From Rhodobacteraceae bacterium M385 (GTDB taxonomy: Bacteria > Pseudomonadota > Alphaproteobacteria > Rhodobacterales > Rhodobacteraceae): a stretch of DNA of 64,000 nt. Both the position numbers and the translations under genes were made by a program. The first letter of the stretch is position 1. The number at the start of each line of letters is the position of its first letter. The stretch lies in the NCBI GenBank assembly GCA_025141835.1, contig CP081102.1, forward strand, positions 558,001 through 622,000, given 5' to 3'. Below the pieces are notes generated by a model. It worked only from the letters and a program-made list of their open reading frames with translations. It searched no databases and had not been told where the DNA came from. Below, in pieces: positions 8,693-17,666 of this stretch.

Positions 8693-10081
8693 TTGGTGGC
8701 AAACAGTCTTTCAGGGCGTTTTCTGATTCTTACCGTCATCTTTGTGATGCTGGCTGAAGTCTTCATTTTCGTCCCCTCCATCGCTCGGTTCCGTGAAGAC
8801 TACCTTCTGGCTCGGTTGGAACGCGCGCAAATTGCCTCTCTCGCCTTGTTGGCGGCTGACGGCATGATCGATGATGAGCTGGAATATGAGCTTTTGGAAA
8901 ACGCAGAAGTTCTGAACGTGGTCTTGCGGCGGAACGCAGTGCGGCAGCTGATCCTGTCCACCGATGGGATGGAACCGGTTTCGGCCACTTTCGATTTGCG
9001 TGACGCCTCGGCCTGGGAACTGATCCGCGATGCCTCCATGCGCATATTTGAGACGGAGGACCAAAACATCCGCGTAATCGGTGAACCGGTGCGTGAAGCG
9101 GGGCTGTTGATCGAAGTTACGATGGAAACAGCGCCCCTGCGTATGGCGATGATCGACTATGGCTTGCGGATTTTGCTTCTGTCGGCTGTGATCTCGGTCT
9201 TTGTGGCGCTGCTTTTGTTTGTTGCGGTGCGCATCTTGATTGTGAATCCGATCAAGCGTGCGGTGAGCGCGATGACGACCTATGCCGAAGCCCCCGAGGA
9301 TGCGAACAGGATCATCACCCCGCGCGGCTCGGTGACCGAGCTTAGAGCCGCGGAAGAGGCCCTTAACCGGATGCAGACCCAGCTTACCTCTCTGCTTCGG
9401 CAACGCGAAAGGCTGGCGCAATTGGGCGAAGCCGTTGCCAAGATCAGCCATGATCTGCGTAACATTCTGTCCGTCGCCACCCTGGTCGCAGATCGGCTTG
9501 AAACGGTGCAAGACCCTACCGTGAAGCGCATCGCGCCGAAGCTTATCAACTCGCTCGGGCGGGCGATTAACCTGACGGAAGCCACGCTGGCCTTTGGCCG
9601 CGCCGAAGAACCGGCCCCTAAGCTGGACCGCGTGTCATTGGAGCCTTTGGTGGATGACGTGCTGGACAATGACAACCTTGCCCAAGGGGACGGTGAGGTC
9701 AGCTATGATGTAGAGATCGAGGCAGGCGTTGTTGTGCGCGCAGACCCCGAGCAGTTGCACCGTGTCTTGTCCAATCTCGTCCGCAACGCCCGCCAAGCTA
9801 TCACGGCCACAGGCAAGCCCGGTGAAGTCATGGTTAGGGCCGCTGCTCAGGAAGGCGGATGGTGTATTGAGGTTTGCGACACTGGCCCCGGCTTGCCCGC
9901 CGGCGCACAAGAGGGGCTGTTCAAGCCGTTCTCCTCCACCGACAAAGTTGGCGGTACGGGACTTGGCCTTGCCATTTGCGCGGAAATCCTTCGCGGCCAC
10001 GGGGGGACGTTGACCTTGAAAAGCACAGGAGCCAACGGCACAATCTTCGCATTATTCCTTCCAGGGGGCATTGCAGCCTGA
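8693..10081 (+). CDS. Orphan sensor histidine kinase
   Basis: About 462 residues. Two membrane helices (about 10-28 and 158-183) enclose a periplasmic sensor of about 130 residues. A HAMP-like linker (180-235) leads to the dimerisation/phosphoacceptor domain with H253 in KISHDLRNILS, then the ATPase domain with an N box (LVRNARQAI), G1 box (EVCDTGPGLP) and G2 box (GGTGLGLAI). No response regulator is adjacent. The start is TTG at 8693 or GTG one codon later; the motif AAGGGAG lies upstream and no ATG fits. It follows the flavoprotein gene by 33 bases and could share its transcript. Confidence 0.9.
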   Translation: MVANSLSGRFLILTVIFVMLAEVFIFVPSIARFREDYLLARLERAQIASLALLAADGMIDDELEYELLENAEVLNVVLRRNAVRQLILSTDGMEPVSATFDLRDASAWELIRDASMRIFETEDQNIRVIGEPVREAGLLIEVTMETAPLRMAMIDYGLRILLLSAVISVFVALLLFVAVRILIVNPIKRAVSAMTTYAEAPEDANRIITPRGSVTELRAAEEALNRMQTQLTSLLRQRERLAQLGEAVAKISHDLRNILSVATLVADRLETVQDPTVKRIAPKLINSLGRAINLTEATLAFGRAEEPAPKLDRVSLEPLVDDVLDNDNLAQGDGEVSYDVEIEAGVVVRADPEQLHRVLSNLVRNARQAITATGKPGEVMVRAAAQEGGWCIEVCDTGPGLPAGAQEGLFKPFSSTDKVGGTGLGLAICAEILRGHGGTLTLKSTGANGTIFALFLPGGIAA

Positions 10082-10128
10082 TTAGCCCCTTGCGCTAGGC
10101 AACAGGCGACGCTAAATGACCCCCACGC

Positions 10129-10205
10129 GGATTGGTAGCTCAGCTGGATAGAGTACTTGACTACGAATCAAGGGGTCGGGGGTTCGAATCCTCCCCAGTC
10201 CGCCA
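10129..10205 (+). tRNA. tRNA-Arg (anticodon ACG)
   Basis: 77 nucleotides with encoded CCA. The acceptor stem GGATTGG pairs with CCAGTCC (one G-U pair), the D arm is GCTC...GAGT, the anticodon stem CTTGA/TCAAG holds the loop CTACGAA with anticodon ACG, and the T arm GGGGG-TTCGAAT-CCTCC is normal; discriminator G then CCA. The first base of the anticodon is expected to become inosine, reading CGU, CGC and CGA codons. Its 3' end borders the accessory segment that begins with a transposase remnant. Confidence 0.96.
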
Positions 10206-10459
10206 TTTATCTCATCAAGAGTATTTTTGTGTGACACTAATTTGGTTAGTGGCTGAAAGCGGCCCCACATCAAAGATGATTACCTGCAGAAATTACTGAC
10301 TTCGCGATCTGTTGATGCTGATTTCGGTGCATCCCGTCGGGATCCGTCGCACTAGCTGTGGTGACGACGCTTTAATCACAAATCTGATGCGCATGATGCC
10401 GTCGAATTGTCCTTATTTAGGACAGTCGACTTATATCTACGCATTTCCGATCAGGATTT

Positions 10460-11244
10460 TCTGATCGTCCTCTTTGGTACCTGTCGCGGCGCGGCGATGA
10501 TGGTGAACAAAGATACGCCATCAAGCGCAGTTCGCGGGAACGCCGCCGGTTTGGATGTCGTCGTGTCCACATGAAGATCGCGCGGGAAGGTATTATCGTG
10601 AACCACAAGATGGTCAGGCGCATCTATGCCGAAGAGAATCTGCAGGTGCGGCGCAGAGGCGATCGCAAGCGTGCGTTGGGCACGAGAAAGCCGATGGTGC
10701 TGCCGGATGGTCAAAAAACAACGCTGGAGCTTGGATTTCGTATCCGATGCGCTGACAGACGGGCGTCGCTTCCGTATCTTGGCGGTTGTCGATGACTTCA
10801 GCCGCGAGAACTCGGTGCTGGTCGCGGAAACATCACTGTCAGGGCATCGTGTTGTTCGGGAACGGGACCGCAACATTGCTAAGCGCGGCGCCCCGAAGAC
10901 AATAGTTTCGGACAACGGTATTGAGTGTACCAGCATGGCGATCCTTTGATGGGTGCAGAATGCGGGCATCGATTGGCGCTATATCGCGCCTGGAACTCCT
11001 GAGCAAAACGGCATCATCGAAAGCTTCAACTGCAAGCTACGCCCCTCTCATGCATATAAACATGCACTGCCGGGCAGTGGATGAATGCCTTGATGAAACG
11101 CTGTTCGGCATATTGGGCGTGGGTCGCAAGACGCTTGAAGAATGGCTGGAGGTCTACAATTGGCGCAGGCCCCATTTAGCCTTAGGCAACCTCACCCCGA
11201 TGGAATTCTTGCGAAGAAAGATGAAGGACAATATGGCGGCCTAA
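10460..11244 (+). pseudogene. Decayed IS3-family (IS407-type) transposase OrfB
   Basis: Pieces of an IS407-type integrase-core transposase occur in order but in different frames. The HTH_21-like part (RRRFGCRRVHMKIAREG...VRRIYAEENLQ) is in one frame to about 10710. The DDE core (RWSLDFVSDALTDGRRFRILAV, then IVSDNGIE) is in the next frame. A TGA stop lies at 10947-10949 just before WVQNAGIDWRYIAPG and the IIESFN motif, and a further frame change with a short inserted stretch near 11040-11082 precedes DECLDETLF and the C-terminal YNWRRPHLALGNLTP. At least two frameshifts and a stop make it inactive. No OrfA, terminal inverted repeats or target duplication were found by eye. Confidence 0.88.
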
Positions 11245-11652
11245 CGCCAAAGATTTAAACTCAAGGACTTCGCGCGAGGCTGGAAGAGACTTGGGGCTCA
11301 GGTCAGCCTCGACAAAGCTGACAATCGTTCAGTTTGCAGCAAACGGCCGCTCCCCGCCCTCAGTGCTCGTCGAAGCCAACAGACCTTAGCTGACAGCCGT
11401 TTCGAGCGCAGGATGGTGGAAGGGCCGAAGTCGGCAAAACAGTCTGCGCCAGCTCTACGAGAGGGGGAACCCGCCGAGGTTGCTGGCGAACCACAACCTT
11501 CTGCTCATGGATACCGGCTTTGTCATAAAGCCGAAACCGGATGCTCAGGCTTGATCGACGACTTCACGTTTCAAAAGTCGAGCTGCGACCAATGAGGTCG
11601 CAGCCCAAGATAGCTAGAGACTAATATGACAGCTCCCGCTATTGCCTACGGT
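11245..11652. other. Intergenic remnant, no gene supported
   Basis: About 400 bases between the transposase remnant and the sugar-binding protein gene. One 60-codon open frame (11413-11595) has no recognisable features or ribosome-binding site. The stretch is probably the rest of the decayed insertion element or of the island border. Confidence 0.5.
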
Positions 11653-12648
11653 TCACCGCCCCATAGCAGGGTTCGAATAGCGGTTTGCGTGGGCAACGAT
11701 TGCTTCCGCATCACTGTCCGCATCAATCATCACGAAAGGCCCAGACCATACGGGTTCGACAGGCTCGCCGTTCATGTGGGCATGGAAAGCATCGGCTACA
11801 GCCACGCCGCTATCGTCGATGGAACGCAATGGCGATGCGCTGAGCCAGCCCTCACTCATGGCCTGGATCTCGTCACCGGTACCGCCGAAGCCAATCGACA
11901 TCACCTGATCCGACAAGCCCGCCCCGCGCAAGGCTTGCCCGATGCCGAGGCCAACAGCCGTTGATACGCCATAGATGACGTCAAGGTCAGGATGCGCCGC
12001 GATTAGGTTCTGTGTGGCCTCAAAGGCCCGCACACGATCGAAGTCTGTGTGTACACCGATCTCGACGTCGATGCCTGGATGTTGAGACACCACATCGACA
12101 AAGCCCGCCATGCGCTGATCACTGACCACGCCTGCAACGCCTTGAAGCACGGCAACTTGGCCTTCGCCACCAAGTTGCTCAACCGTCCATTCACCCGCCA
12201 TGCGACCGCCTTCATAGTGGTCGAAGGCGATGTACTGCATGGCGCGGGAGGCTTCGTCTTCATGAGGTTCAAGGAAGTTATAGACGACAACCGGGATGCC
12301 AGCCTCGTTCAGAAGGCGCAGCCCAACTGCGGCGGATTCATACTCGGTCGCGCCCAAAAAGACGTAATCGGCCCCCCGTTGGATCACAGCTTGAATCTGA
12401 TCCAACTGTCCCGCGTGATCTGATGCGTTCTGCACCGCCAGAAGTGTCACTTCGTGATCTACGCCGAGTTCGTCCAGACGTGCGCTCATGCTCCAGTAAA
12501 CGCGCTCCCAGGCGTCTGAGATATCGAATGAAGGCGACAGGTAAGCGATCTCGATCGCGTCGTCCTGTGCCACTGCGCTAGGTGCGGTTGTTGCCGCGAT
12601 GGCTCCGGCCATCGCGCTGGCCATAAGATGTCTTCTAGTTACTTTCAT
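11653..12648 (-). CDS. Periplasmic sugar-binding protein of a Frc/Rbs-type ABC importer
   Basis: About 331 residues from MKVTRRHLM, preceded by GGGAGG at good spacing; the longer frame upstream is not used. The N-terminus is a signal peptide with twin arginines (TRRHLMASAMAGAIAATTAPSAVAQ), possibly Tat-dependent. The mature part is a periplasmic-binding-protein fold of the ribose/galactose class (IEIAYLSPSFDISDAWERVYWS, then GADYVFLGATEYESAAVG, and VIYGVSTAVGLGIGQALR). It is the first gene of a substrate-binding/permease/ATPase operon, divergent from an AraC regulator and xylitol/xylulose enzymes, which points to a pentitol or pentulose ligand; this is inference. Confidence 0.9.
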   Translation of the reverse strand: MKVTRRHLMASAMAGAIAATTAPSAVAQDDAIEIAYLSPSFDISDAWERVYWSMSARLDELGVDHEVTLLAVQNASDHAGQLDQIQAVIQRGADYVFLGATEYESAAVGLRLLNEAGIPVVVYNFLEPHEDEASRAMQYIAFDHYEGGRMAGEWTVEQLGGEGQVAVLQGVAGVVSDQRMAGFVDVVSQHPGIDVEIGVHTDFDRVRAFEATQNLIAAHPDLDVIYGVSTAVGLGIGQALRGAGLSDQVMSIGFGGTGDEIQAMSEGWLSASPLRSIDDSGVAVADAFHAHMNGEPVEPVWSGPFVMIDADSDAEAIVAHANRYSNPAMGR

Positions 12649-12683
12649 CTTTCTTCCTCCCTTTGGTTTCTGTCTTGCAAATT

Positions 12684-13721
12684 TCAGCGGTTTTGAGCCC
12701 TTTCTGCGGCACGTTTGCTCCGCCATTGGGCGATCCATTCAATCCGGTTTTCACGGATATTGTTCACAGTCACAGCGACGATCACGATGATGCCGACGGC
12801 AACAAGCTGGTAGAAGAAATCTACGCCGGCGATAACCAAGGCGTTGTTCAGCATGCTCAGCAAGATCGCCCCTAAGAGTGAGCCGTAGATCATGCCGCGC
12901 CCGCCAAAGAGGCTGGTGCCGCCAATAATCACCGCTGCGATCACATGGATCTCCATCGCGGTGCCAAGGGTTGCTTGGGTGCCGTCGATGCGGGCCATCC
13001 ACAGCAGCCCCCCAAGGGCCACCGCAAAGCCGATGTAGGCATATACCGCCATTTCGATCCGCCACACCTTGATACCCGCCAAACGTGCGGCCTCGCGGTT
13101 GCCCCCAACAGAGCGCACATGCATGCCGAATGCGGACAAGTTGAACAGCCAATGGGTCAAGGCGACGAAGGCGGCGGCGATCAGGATTGGCACCGGAATA
13201 CCCAGCACGTCTCCCTGCCCGAGCCAGACAACTTCTGGTGGCAATCCGAAATAGAGTTGACCGGCCGAATGCAGCAGCGCCAGCCCCCGAAAGGCCACCA
13301 TCGTACCAAGGGTTGCAATCAGCGCCGGGATTGCCAGGAAGGCAACCATCGCGCCGTTGAGCGCCCCCAGAGCCATGGCCATGACAAACATCAGTATCAG
13401 CGCTGGGATATAGTGCATCCCATTATCCATCAGGCTGAACGCCACACAGGTCACGAGCGCCATGAGAGAACCCACGGACAGGTCGATCCCACCTTTGGTG
13501 ATGACCAGCGTCATTCCCATCGCAACAATCAGATATGTTGACGCCTGTGTCAGGACGTTAAGCAAGTTCGGTATCGACGCGAAACGTGGATTGATGAGTG
13601 TGAACAGCACGATCAGCGCCACAAGCACGAAGGTCAGGCCAACGCTTTCCATACGGAACTTTCGGTCGTTCTGACCAAGCTGCTTCAGCTTTGGTCTGAC
13701 ATGGGTGGATGAATCGGTCAT
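12684..13721 (-). CDS. Sugar ABC transporter permease (RbsC/FrcC family)
   Basis: 345 residues with 8-10 hydrophobic segments, among them VGLTFVLVALIVLFTLI, the conserved LIVAMGMTLVITKGGIDLSVGS motif of the BPD_transp_2 family, and a C-terminal GGTSLFGGRGMIYGSLLGAILLSMLNN. The cytoplasmic N-terminus and basic C-terminus (RSKRAAERAQNR) are normal. Its start overlaps the end of the ATPase gene by four bases, so the genes are ordered ATPase, permease, binding protein on the minus strand. It forms the inner-membrane channel of the importer. Confidence 0.93.
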   Translation of the reverse strand: MTDSSTHVRPKLKQLGQNDRKFRMESVGLTFVLVALIVLFTLINPRFASIPNLLNVLTQASTYLIVAMGMTLVITKGGIDLSVGSLMALVTCVAFSLMDNGMHYIPALILMFVMAMALGALNGAMVAFLAIPALIATLGTMVAFRGLALLHSAGQLYFGLPPEVVWLGQGDVLGIPVPILIAAAFVALTHWLFNLSAFGMHVRSVGGNREAARLAGIKVWRIEMAVYAYIGFAVALGGLLWMARIDGTQATLGTAMEIHVIAAVIIGGTSLFGGRGMIYGSLLGAILLSMLNNALVIAGVDFFYQLVAVGIIVIVAVTVNNIRENRIEWIAQWRSKRAAERAQNR

Positions 13722-14512
13722 GCTTGGCTCCTGTCATCTTGAGCATTGCCAATTGTGATCTTGCGCACGATTTCTTCGCGGGTGACGTCGGCAGTGTTAA
13801 CGATGTCAATCATCTGGCCGTTCTTCATGACCGCAACGCGATCAGCGATGCGGAAGACGTGCTCCAGATTGTGGCTGATGATCAGAACGGTCAGCCCTTG
13901 TTCACGCATCCGCTCAACCAGCGCCAGGACCTTTCCGCCTTCATCGACACCCAGAGCTGCCATCGGTTCGTCCATGATCAGAAGTTGCGGCTCGGCCAGC
14001 AAGAGACGGCTGATGGCGATTGTTTGACGTTGCCCACCGGAAAGCTGTTGCACCGGCTCATTGAGCGTTGGGAGACCGATGGCGAAGTTATGTAGCAACT
14101 CAACCGTTCGCTTGCGCATCTCTGCTTTGTCGAGGATCGGTAAACCGAAAACACGCTTGCGCAGTTCCCGCCCCAGGAAGACATTTTGCGGCACATTCAG
14201 TTCATTCACGAGGCCGAGGCTCTGATGCACCGTCTCAATGCCGATATCAGTGGCATCCAGCGGGCTGGTCAGCGTGACCGGGCGTTTATCAAACGTGATT
14301 TTGCCGGCGTCAGGGCGCAAGGCGCCCGATAGGACTTTGATGAGAGTGGACTTTCCGGCACCGTTGTCACCGACCAAGGCCATAATCTCACCACGCCGGA
14401 TATCGAGGCTCACATCATTAAGAGCCCGCAACCCACCGTATGACTTGTTCAGGTTCCGCGCATCAAGAAGCACTTCCCCCCGCGCCGTCTGCGCGTCGTG
14501 ATCATCAAACAT
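13718..14512 (-). CDS. Sugar ABC transporter ATP-binding protein (single-domain, FrcA-like)
   Basis: About 264 residues from MFDDHDAQTARG, which has GAGGAA upstream; the frame before it was rejected. Walker A is GDNGAGKST, the signature is LSGGQRQTIAISRLLL, Walker B is LLIMDEPMAALG and the switch His is in IISHNLEHV. Most carbohydrate importers of this class have a doubled ATPase (about 500 residues, RbsA type); the single domain here is of the FrcA type known from rhizobial fructose/mannose/ribose uptake. First gene of the minus-strand operon, divergent from the AraC gene. Confidence 0.92.
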   Translation of the reverse strand: MFDDHDAQTARGEVLLDARNLNKSYGGLRALNDVSLDIRRGEIMALVGDNGAGKSTLIKVLSGALRPDAGKITFDKRPVTLTSPLDATDIGIETVHQSLGLVNELNVPQNVFLGRELRKRVFGLPILDKAEMRKRTVELLHNFAIGLPTLNEPVQQLSGGQRQTIAISRLLLAEPQLLIMDEPMAALGVDEGGKVLALVERMREQGLTVLIISHNLEHVFRIADRVAVMKNGQMIDIVNTADVTREEIVRKITIGNAQDDRSQA

Positions 14513-14649
14513 TTCTTCCTCCCAATCCTGCGTCCAGCGCCTTTGCGGATAAACAGGCAAACACGGGGCCCCTTGCGATCAGGCCCATTTTTTTATGGCC
14601 GTCCCACGCCCGCTGATGAAAAAACGCTAATCAGACGCCGAAACTTACG

Positions 14650-14687
14650 CGCCAAAATTCTTGGCGTTCTTGCAAACTTTCGTGCAA
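14650..14687. promoter_or_regulatory. Two adjacent dyads between divergent sugar operons
   Basis: CGCCAA-AATTC-TTGGCG at 14650-14666 is immediately followed by TTGCA-N8-TGCAA at 14670-14687. Both are perfect inverted repeats in the 250-base region between the importer operon and the AraC gene, so they are good operator candidates for the AraC protein or a global regulator. No binding is proven. Confidence 0.45.
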
Positions 14688-14764
14688 GTGTCTGCTGAAT
14701 TGGCGCGTTTGAAGATAATCCTTCCCGGTATCAAACCAGCGCCCAAACCAAGAGGGAAACGGCA

Positions 14765-15661
14765 TTGCAACAGCTATACGACCCGGATTTCGAAGTAATT
14801 GTTTACGACCCGTCGCAATCATTTCGTTGGGAAGTGCACGGCTATCCGCACCATCTGGCGAAGTGGCATCATCATCCAGAGTATGAACTGCACCTGACCC
14901 AGGAAGTCGGCGGGAAGATGATGATCGGGGATCATATCGGCCCCTTTAATCCGGGATGCCTTGTGCTGACCGGACCGAACCTGCCGCACAATTGGGTCAG
15001 CGATCTGCGCCCGGGTCAGCGACTGGAACAGCGCGACATGTTGGTCCAATTCGTTCCGGACCTCGTCCGAACCCTGAGGGGCTTTTCAGAGATGGAAGCC
15101 GTGGAAGTTTTGCTCAGGGAATCCGCCTATGGGGTCGAGTTTGCCGGGACGACCCGCGACGATGGCGCGGTGCTTCTGGCCCAGATAGGAAAAACCCGCG
15201 GAATTCGTCGATTAACGTTGTTTCTCGAATTGCTCCACCGGCTTGCGGCGGTGCCAGCGGAGCGGCGCGTGCTATCACAGTGCGCCCCCGGCATCGGGGC
15301 CCATACCACGACGTCACGCAAGCTCGAGACTGTTATGGCGCATATCTCGACCCACTATACAGAGGATCTGCGGCTAGGGGATATGGCCGATCTGGTTCAC
15401 ATGGCCACCAGCACATTCAGTCGCTTCTTCAAACGGCAGACGGGACACACATTTGCACGTTACGTCAATCAGATGCGGGTTCACCATGCCTGCCGCCTGC
15501 TGGCCTCCACCGACCTTTCCATTACAGAGATTTGTTTTGAGGCCGGCTTCAACAACACGGCCAACTTCAACCGACAGTTTTTCGTACTCTGCCGCGAGAC
15601 GCCAAGAGAATACCGCCTGAAACTGCGCGAGACCCCATTAACGACTGAGCCAATGGGCTAA
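14765..15661 (+). CDS. AraC family transcriptional regulator
   Basis: 298 residues with a TTG start preceded by GAGGGAAAC. The N-terminal half is a cupin-like sensory domain (HHLAKWHHHPEYELHL, then GDHIGPFNPGCLVLTGPNLPHNW). The C-terminal 100 residues hold the double helix-turn-helix (LRLGDMADLVHMATSTFSRFFKRQTG, then STDLSITEICFEAGFNNTANFNRQF, ending RETPREYR). It is divergent from the ABC importer and upstream of the xylitol/xylulose genes and so probably controls both from the shared intergenic region. Confidence 0.9.
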   Translation: MQQLYDPDFEVIVYDPSQSFRWEVHGYPHHLAKWHHHPEYELHLTQEVGGKMMIGDHIGPFNPGCLVLTGPNLPHNWVSDLRPGQRLEQRDMLVQFVPDLVRTLRGFSEMEAVEVLLRESAYGVEFAGTTRDDGAVLLAQIGKTRGIRRLTLFLELLHRLAAVPAERRVLSQCAPGIGAHTTTSRKLETVMAHISTHYTEDLRLGDMADLVHMATSTFSRFFKRQTGHTFARYVNQMRVHHACRLLASTDLSITEICFEAGFNNTANFNRQFFVLCRETPREYRLKLRETPLTTEPMG

Positions 15662-15779
15662 ACCCATGGGCGGCGCCCTCTCCTATCCGGCAAGAATGTT
15701 TGCCTGATCGCGCGTAAACGTGTGGCAAGCGGCACAGGCAGCATTTTAGGTTTACGTCGATGCCAAATAGGATGCTGCT

Positions 15780-16856
15780 ATGTTGATGACCCCCCGTGAA
15801 AACGCCAGCGACGACACAACCGCCCTGGTTCTGGAACGCAAGGGTGAGATCACCTTGCGGGAATTCACTGTAGAAGAATCGCTCGGCCCTCAGGATCTGC
15901 GCATTCGCGTCCATACCGTCGGAATCTGCGGATCGGACGTGCACTATTACACCCATGGTGCGATCGGCCCCTTTGTTGTGAAAGAGCCCATGGTCCTCGG
16001 CCACGAGGTGTCGGGCGTCGTGACGGAAGTCGGTCCGGATGTGAGTAATTTCAACGTAGGCGATCGGGTTTGTATGGAACCCGGCGTGCCGACTCCGTCA
16101 AGCCGCGCGTCTCGGATGGGCTTGTATAACCTGGACCCTGACGTTCAGTTCTGGGCGACGCCGCCTGTGCACGGCGTTTTACGCCGAAGCGTTGTTCATC
16201 CTGCTGCATTCACCTTCAAACTGCCCGAAAACGTGTCTTTCGCCGCCGGTGCAATGGTTGAACCGCTCGCAGTTGGTGTGCACGCCGTTGCCAAAGCCGC
16301 CGCAGCCCCAGGCCATGTGGCCGTGGTAATCGGTGCCGGGCCGATCGGTTTGCTTAACGTACTGGCCGCTATTGCCGCAGGCGCATCCCAGGTGGTGGTC
16401 TCGGACGTGGATGACGATAAGCTAAAGCTGGCGGCTACCTTGGGGCCAGTCATTCCGGTCAACGTACGCAAGGCTACTCTGGAGGCGGCGGTTCTTGAGG
16501 CTACAGATGGCTGGGGGGCCGATGTTGTTTATGAATGTTCGGGAAATGCGGCGGCCGCGGCGGGCGTCTTCGACCCGCTCCGGCCGGGCGGAACGGTCGT
16601 TTTTGTCGGGATACCTCTGGAACCTATCGCCTACGATGTCGCGGCGGCGCAACTTAAGGAGGCTAGGGTTGAGCATGTGTTCCGCTATGCGCATGTCTTT
16701 GACCGCTGCGTCGCCATGATCGCCTCGGGCGCCATCGACGTTGAACCGTTGATCACGCGCACTTTCGATTTCGCCGACTCCGTAGTCGCGTTTGACTATG
16801 CTGCACAGGAGCCGACGGGCGAGGTGAAAATTCAGATCAGGATGGACACCATCTAG
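15780..16856 (+). CDS. Zinc-type medium-chain dehydrogenase, xylitol/sorbitol dehydrogenase-like
   Basis: 358 residues. The catalytic zinc site is present: CGSDVHYY (Cys), GHEVSG (His-Glu) and a second Glu in MVEPLAVGVHA. The NAD-binding motif is VIGAGPIGLLNVLA. The segment that holds four structural-zinc cysteines in many relatives reads EPGVPTPSSRASRMGLYNLDP, with none of them, as in some yeast xylitol dehydrogenases. Members oxidise polyols to ketoses, for example xylitol to D-xylulose. With the neighbouring L-xylulose-reductase-like SDR and xylulokinase, xylitol is the likely substrate. Confidence 0.88.
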   Translation: MLMTPRENASDDTTALVLERKGEITLREFTVEESLGPQDLRIRVHTVGICGSDVHYYTHGAIGPFVVKEPMVLGHEVSGVVTEVGPDVSNFNVGDRVCMEPGVPTPSSRASRMGLYNLDPDVQFWATPPVHGVLRRSVVHPAAFTFKLPENVSFAAGAMVEPLAVGVHAVAKAAAAPGHVAVVIGAGPIGLLNVLAAIAAGASQVVVSDVDDDKLKLAATLGPVIPVNVRKATLEAAVLEATDGWGADVVYECSGNAAAAAGVFDPLRPGGTVVFVGIPLEPIAYDVAAAQLKEARVEHVFRYAHVFDRCVAMIASGAIDVEPLITRTFDFADSVVAFDYAAQEPTGEVKIQIRMDTI

Positions 16857-16885
16857 ACCAACAGCTGGGCGACAGGGGGGCGAAA

Positions 16886-17611
16886 ATGAACTTTCAAGAC
16901 AAATCAGTGATGATTACCGGCGCTGGAAAAGGGATCGGTCGCGATACCGCCCGCTACCTTGCGGCGCGTGGTGCACATATTGTGGCGATCTCTCGGACAC
17001 GAGAAAGCCTCGATAGCTTGGCGAAAGAGATCGGATGCGATGTCATCGTCGCCGACCTAGCAAACCCCGACGCGGCCCGGACGGCTGCGATCGAGGGGTT
17101 GCCCTGCGACTACCTGGTAAATTGCGCGGGCATCAACGTCTTGCAGCCTTTCGTTGATGTCACGGTTGAGGCCTTCGATCTAGTCTATGCCGTCAATACC
17201 CGCGCGGCGATGATCGTGGCGCAGGAATTTGCACGGTCCCTCATCGACCGCCAAAAGTCGGGTGCCATCGTCAATGTCTCAAGCATATCCTCGGTGGTCG
17301 GGTTCGAGGATCACGCCTCCTATTGCGCGTCAAAGGGGGCAATGGATGGCATGAGCCGGGTCATGGCGAACGAACTGGGCCCCCACGGCATCCGCGTCAA
17401 TTGCATTAATCCCATCGTAACGATGACTGAACTAGCTGCCGAGGCTTGGAGCGACCCGGTGAAGGCGGGGCCAGTCCTGTCGCGGATGCCGGTGGGGCGC
17501 TTCGCGGAGACCCGGGATGTGGCCTCGGTGATTGCATTTCTTCTGAGCGACGAGGCCGCTATGCTGTCTGGCCTGGCCCTGCCAGTGGATGGCGGTTTTC
17601 TTGCCAATTAG
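16886..17611 (+). CDS. Short-chain dehydrogenase similar to L-xylulose reductase (DCXR type)
   Basis: 241 residues, nearly the length of animal dicarbonyl/L-xylulose reductase. The cofactor motif is TGAGKGIGRDTARYLAARGA followed by SRTRESLDSL, the latter an arginine pattern associated with NADPH in this family. The catalytic region reads NVSSISSVVGFEDHASYCASKGAMDGM with Ser, Tyr and Lys in register. The stretch ELGPHGIRVNCINPIVTMTELAAEAWSDP closely follows DCXR. Predicted reaction: L-xylulose to xylitol (reversible). It lies 29 bases after the xylitol dehydrogenase gene with GGGGGCG upstream of its ATG. Confidence 0.82.
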   Translation: MNFQDKSVMITGAGKGIGRDTARYLAARGAHIVAISRTRESLDSLAKEIGCDVIVADLANPDAARTAAIEGLPCDYLVNCAGINVLQPFVDVTVEAFDLVYAVNTRAAMIVAQEFARSLIDRQKSGAIVNVSSISSVVGFEDHASYCASKGAMDGMSRVMANELGPHGIRVNCINPIVTMTELAAEAWSDPVKAGPVLSRMPVGRFAETRDVASVIAFLLSDEAAMLSGLALPVDGGFLAN

Positions 17612-17666
17612 GACTGCCCGCCCCACGTCGCCTATGTCCTACGAATGAACAGCCACCGGGTATGAT

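Noticed and set aside
11668..11678. GGGTTCGAAT match to the tRNA T-loop region, considered as an attachment site repeat
   Set aside because: Only ten bases, located in the coding end of the sugar-binding protein, and not the 3' end of the tRNA.
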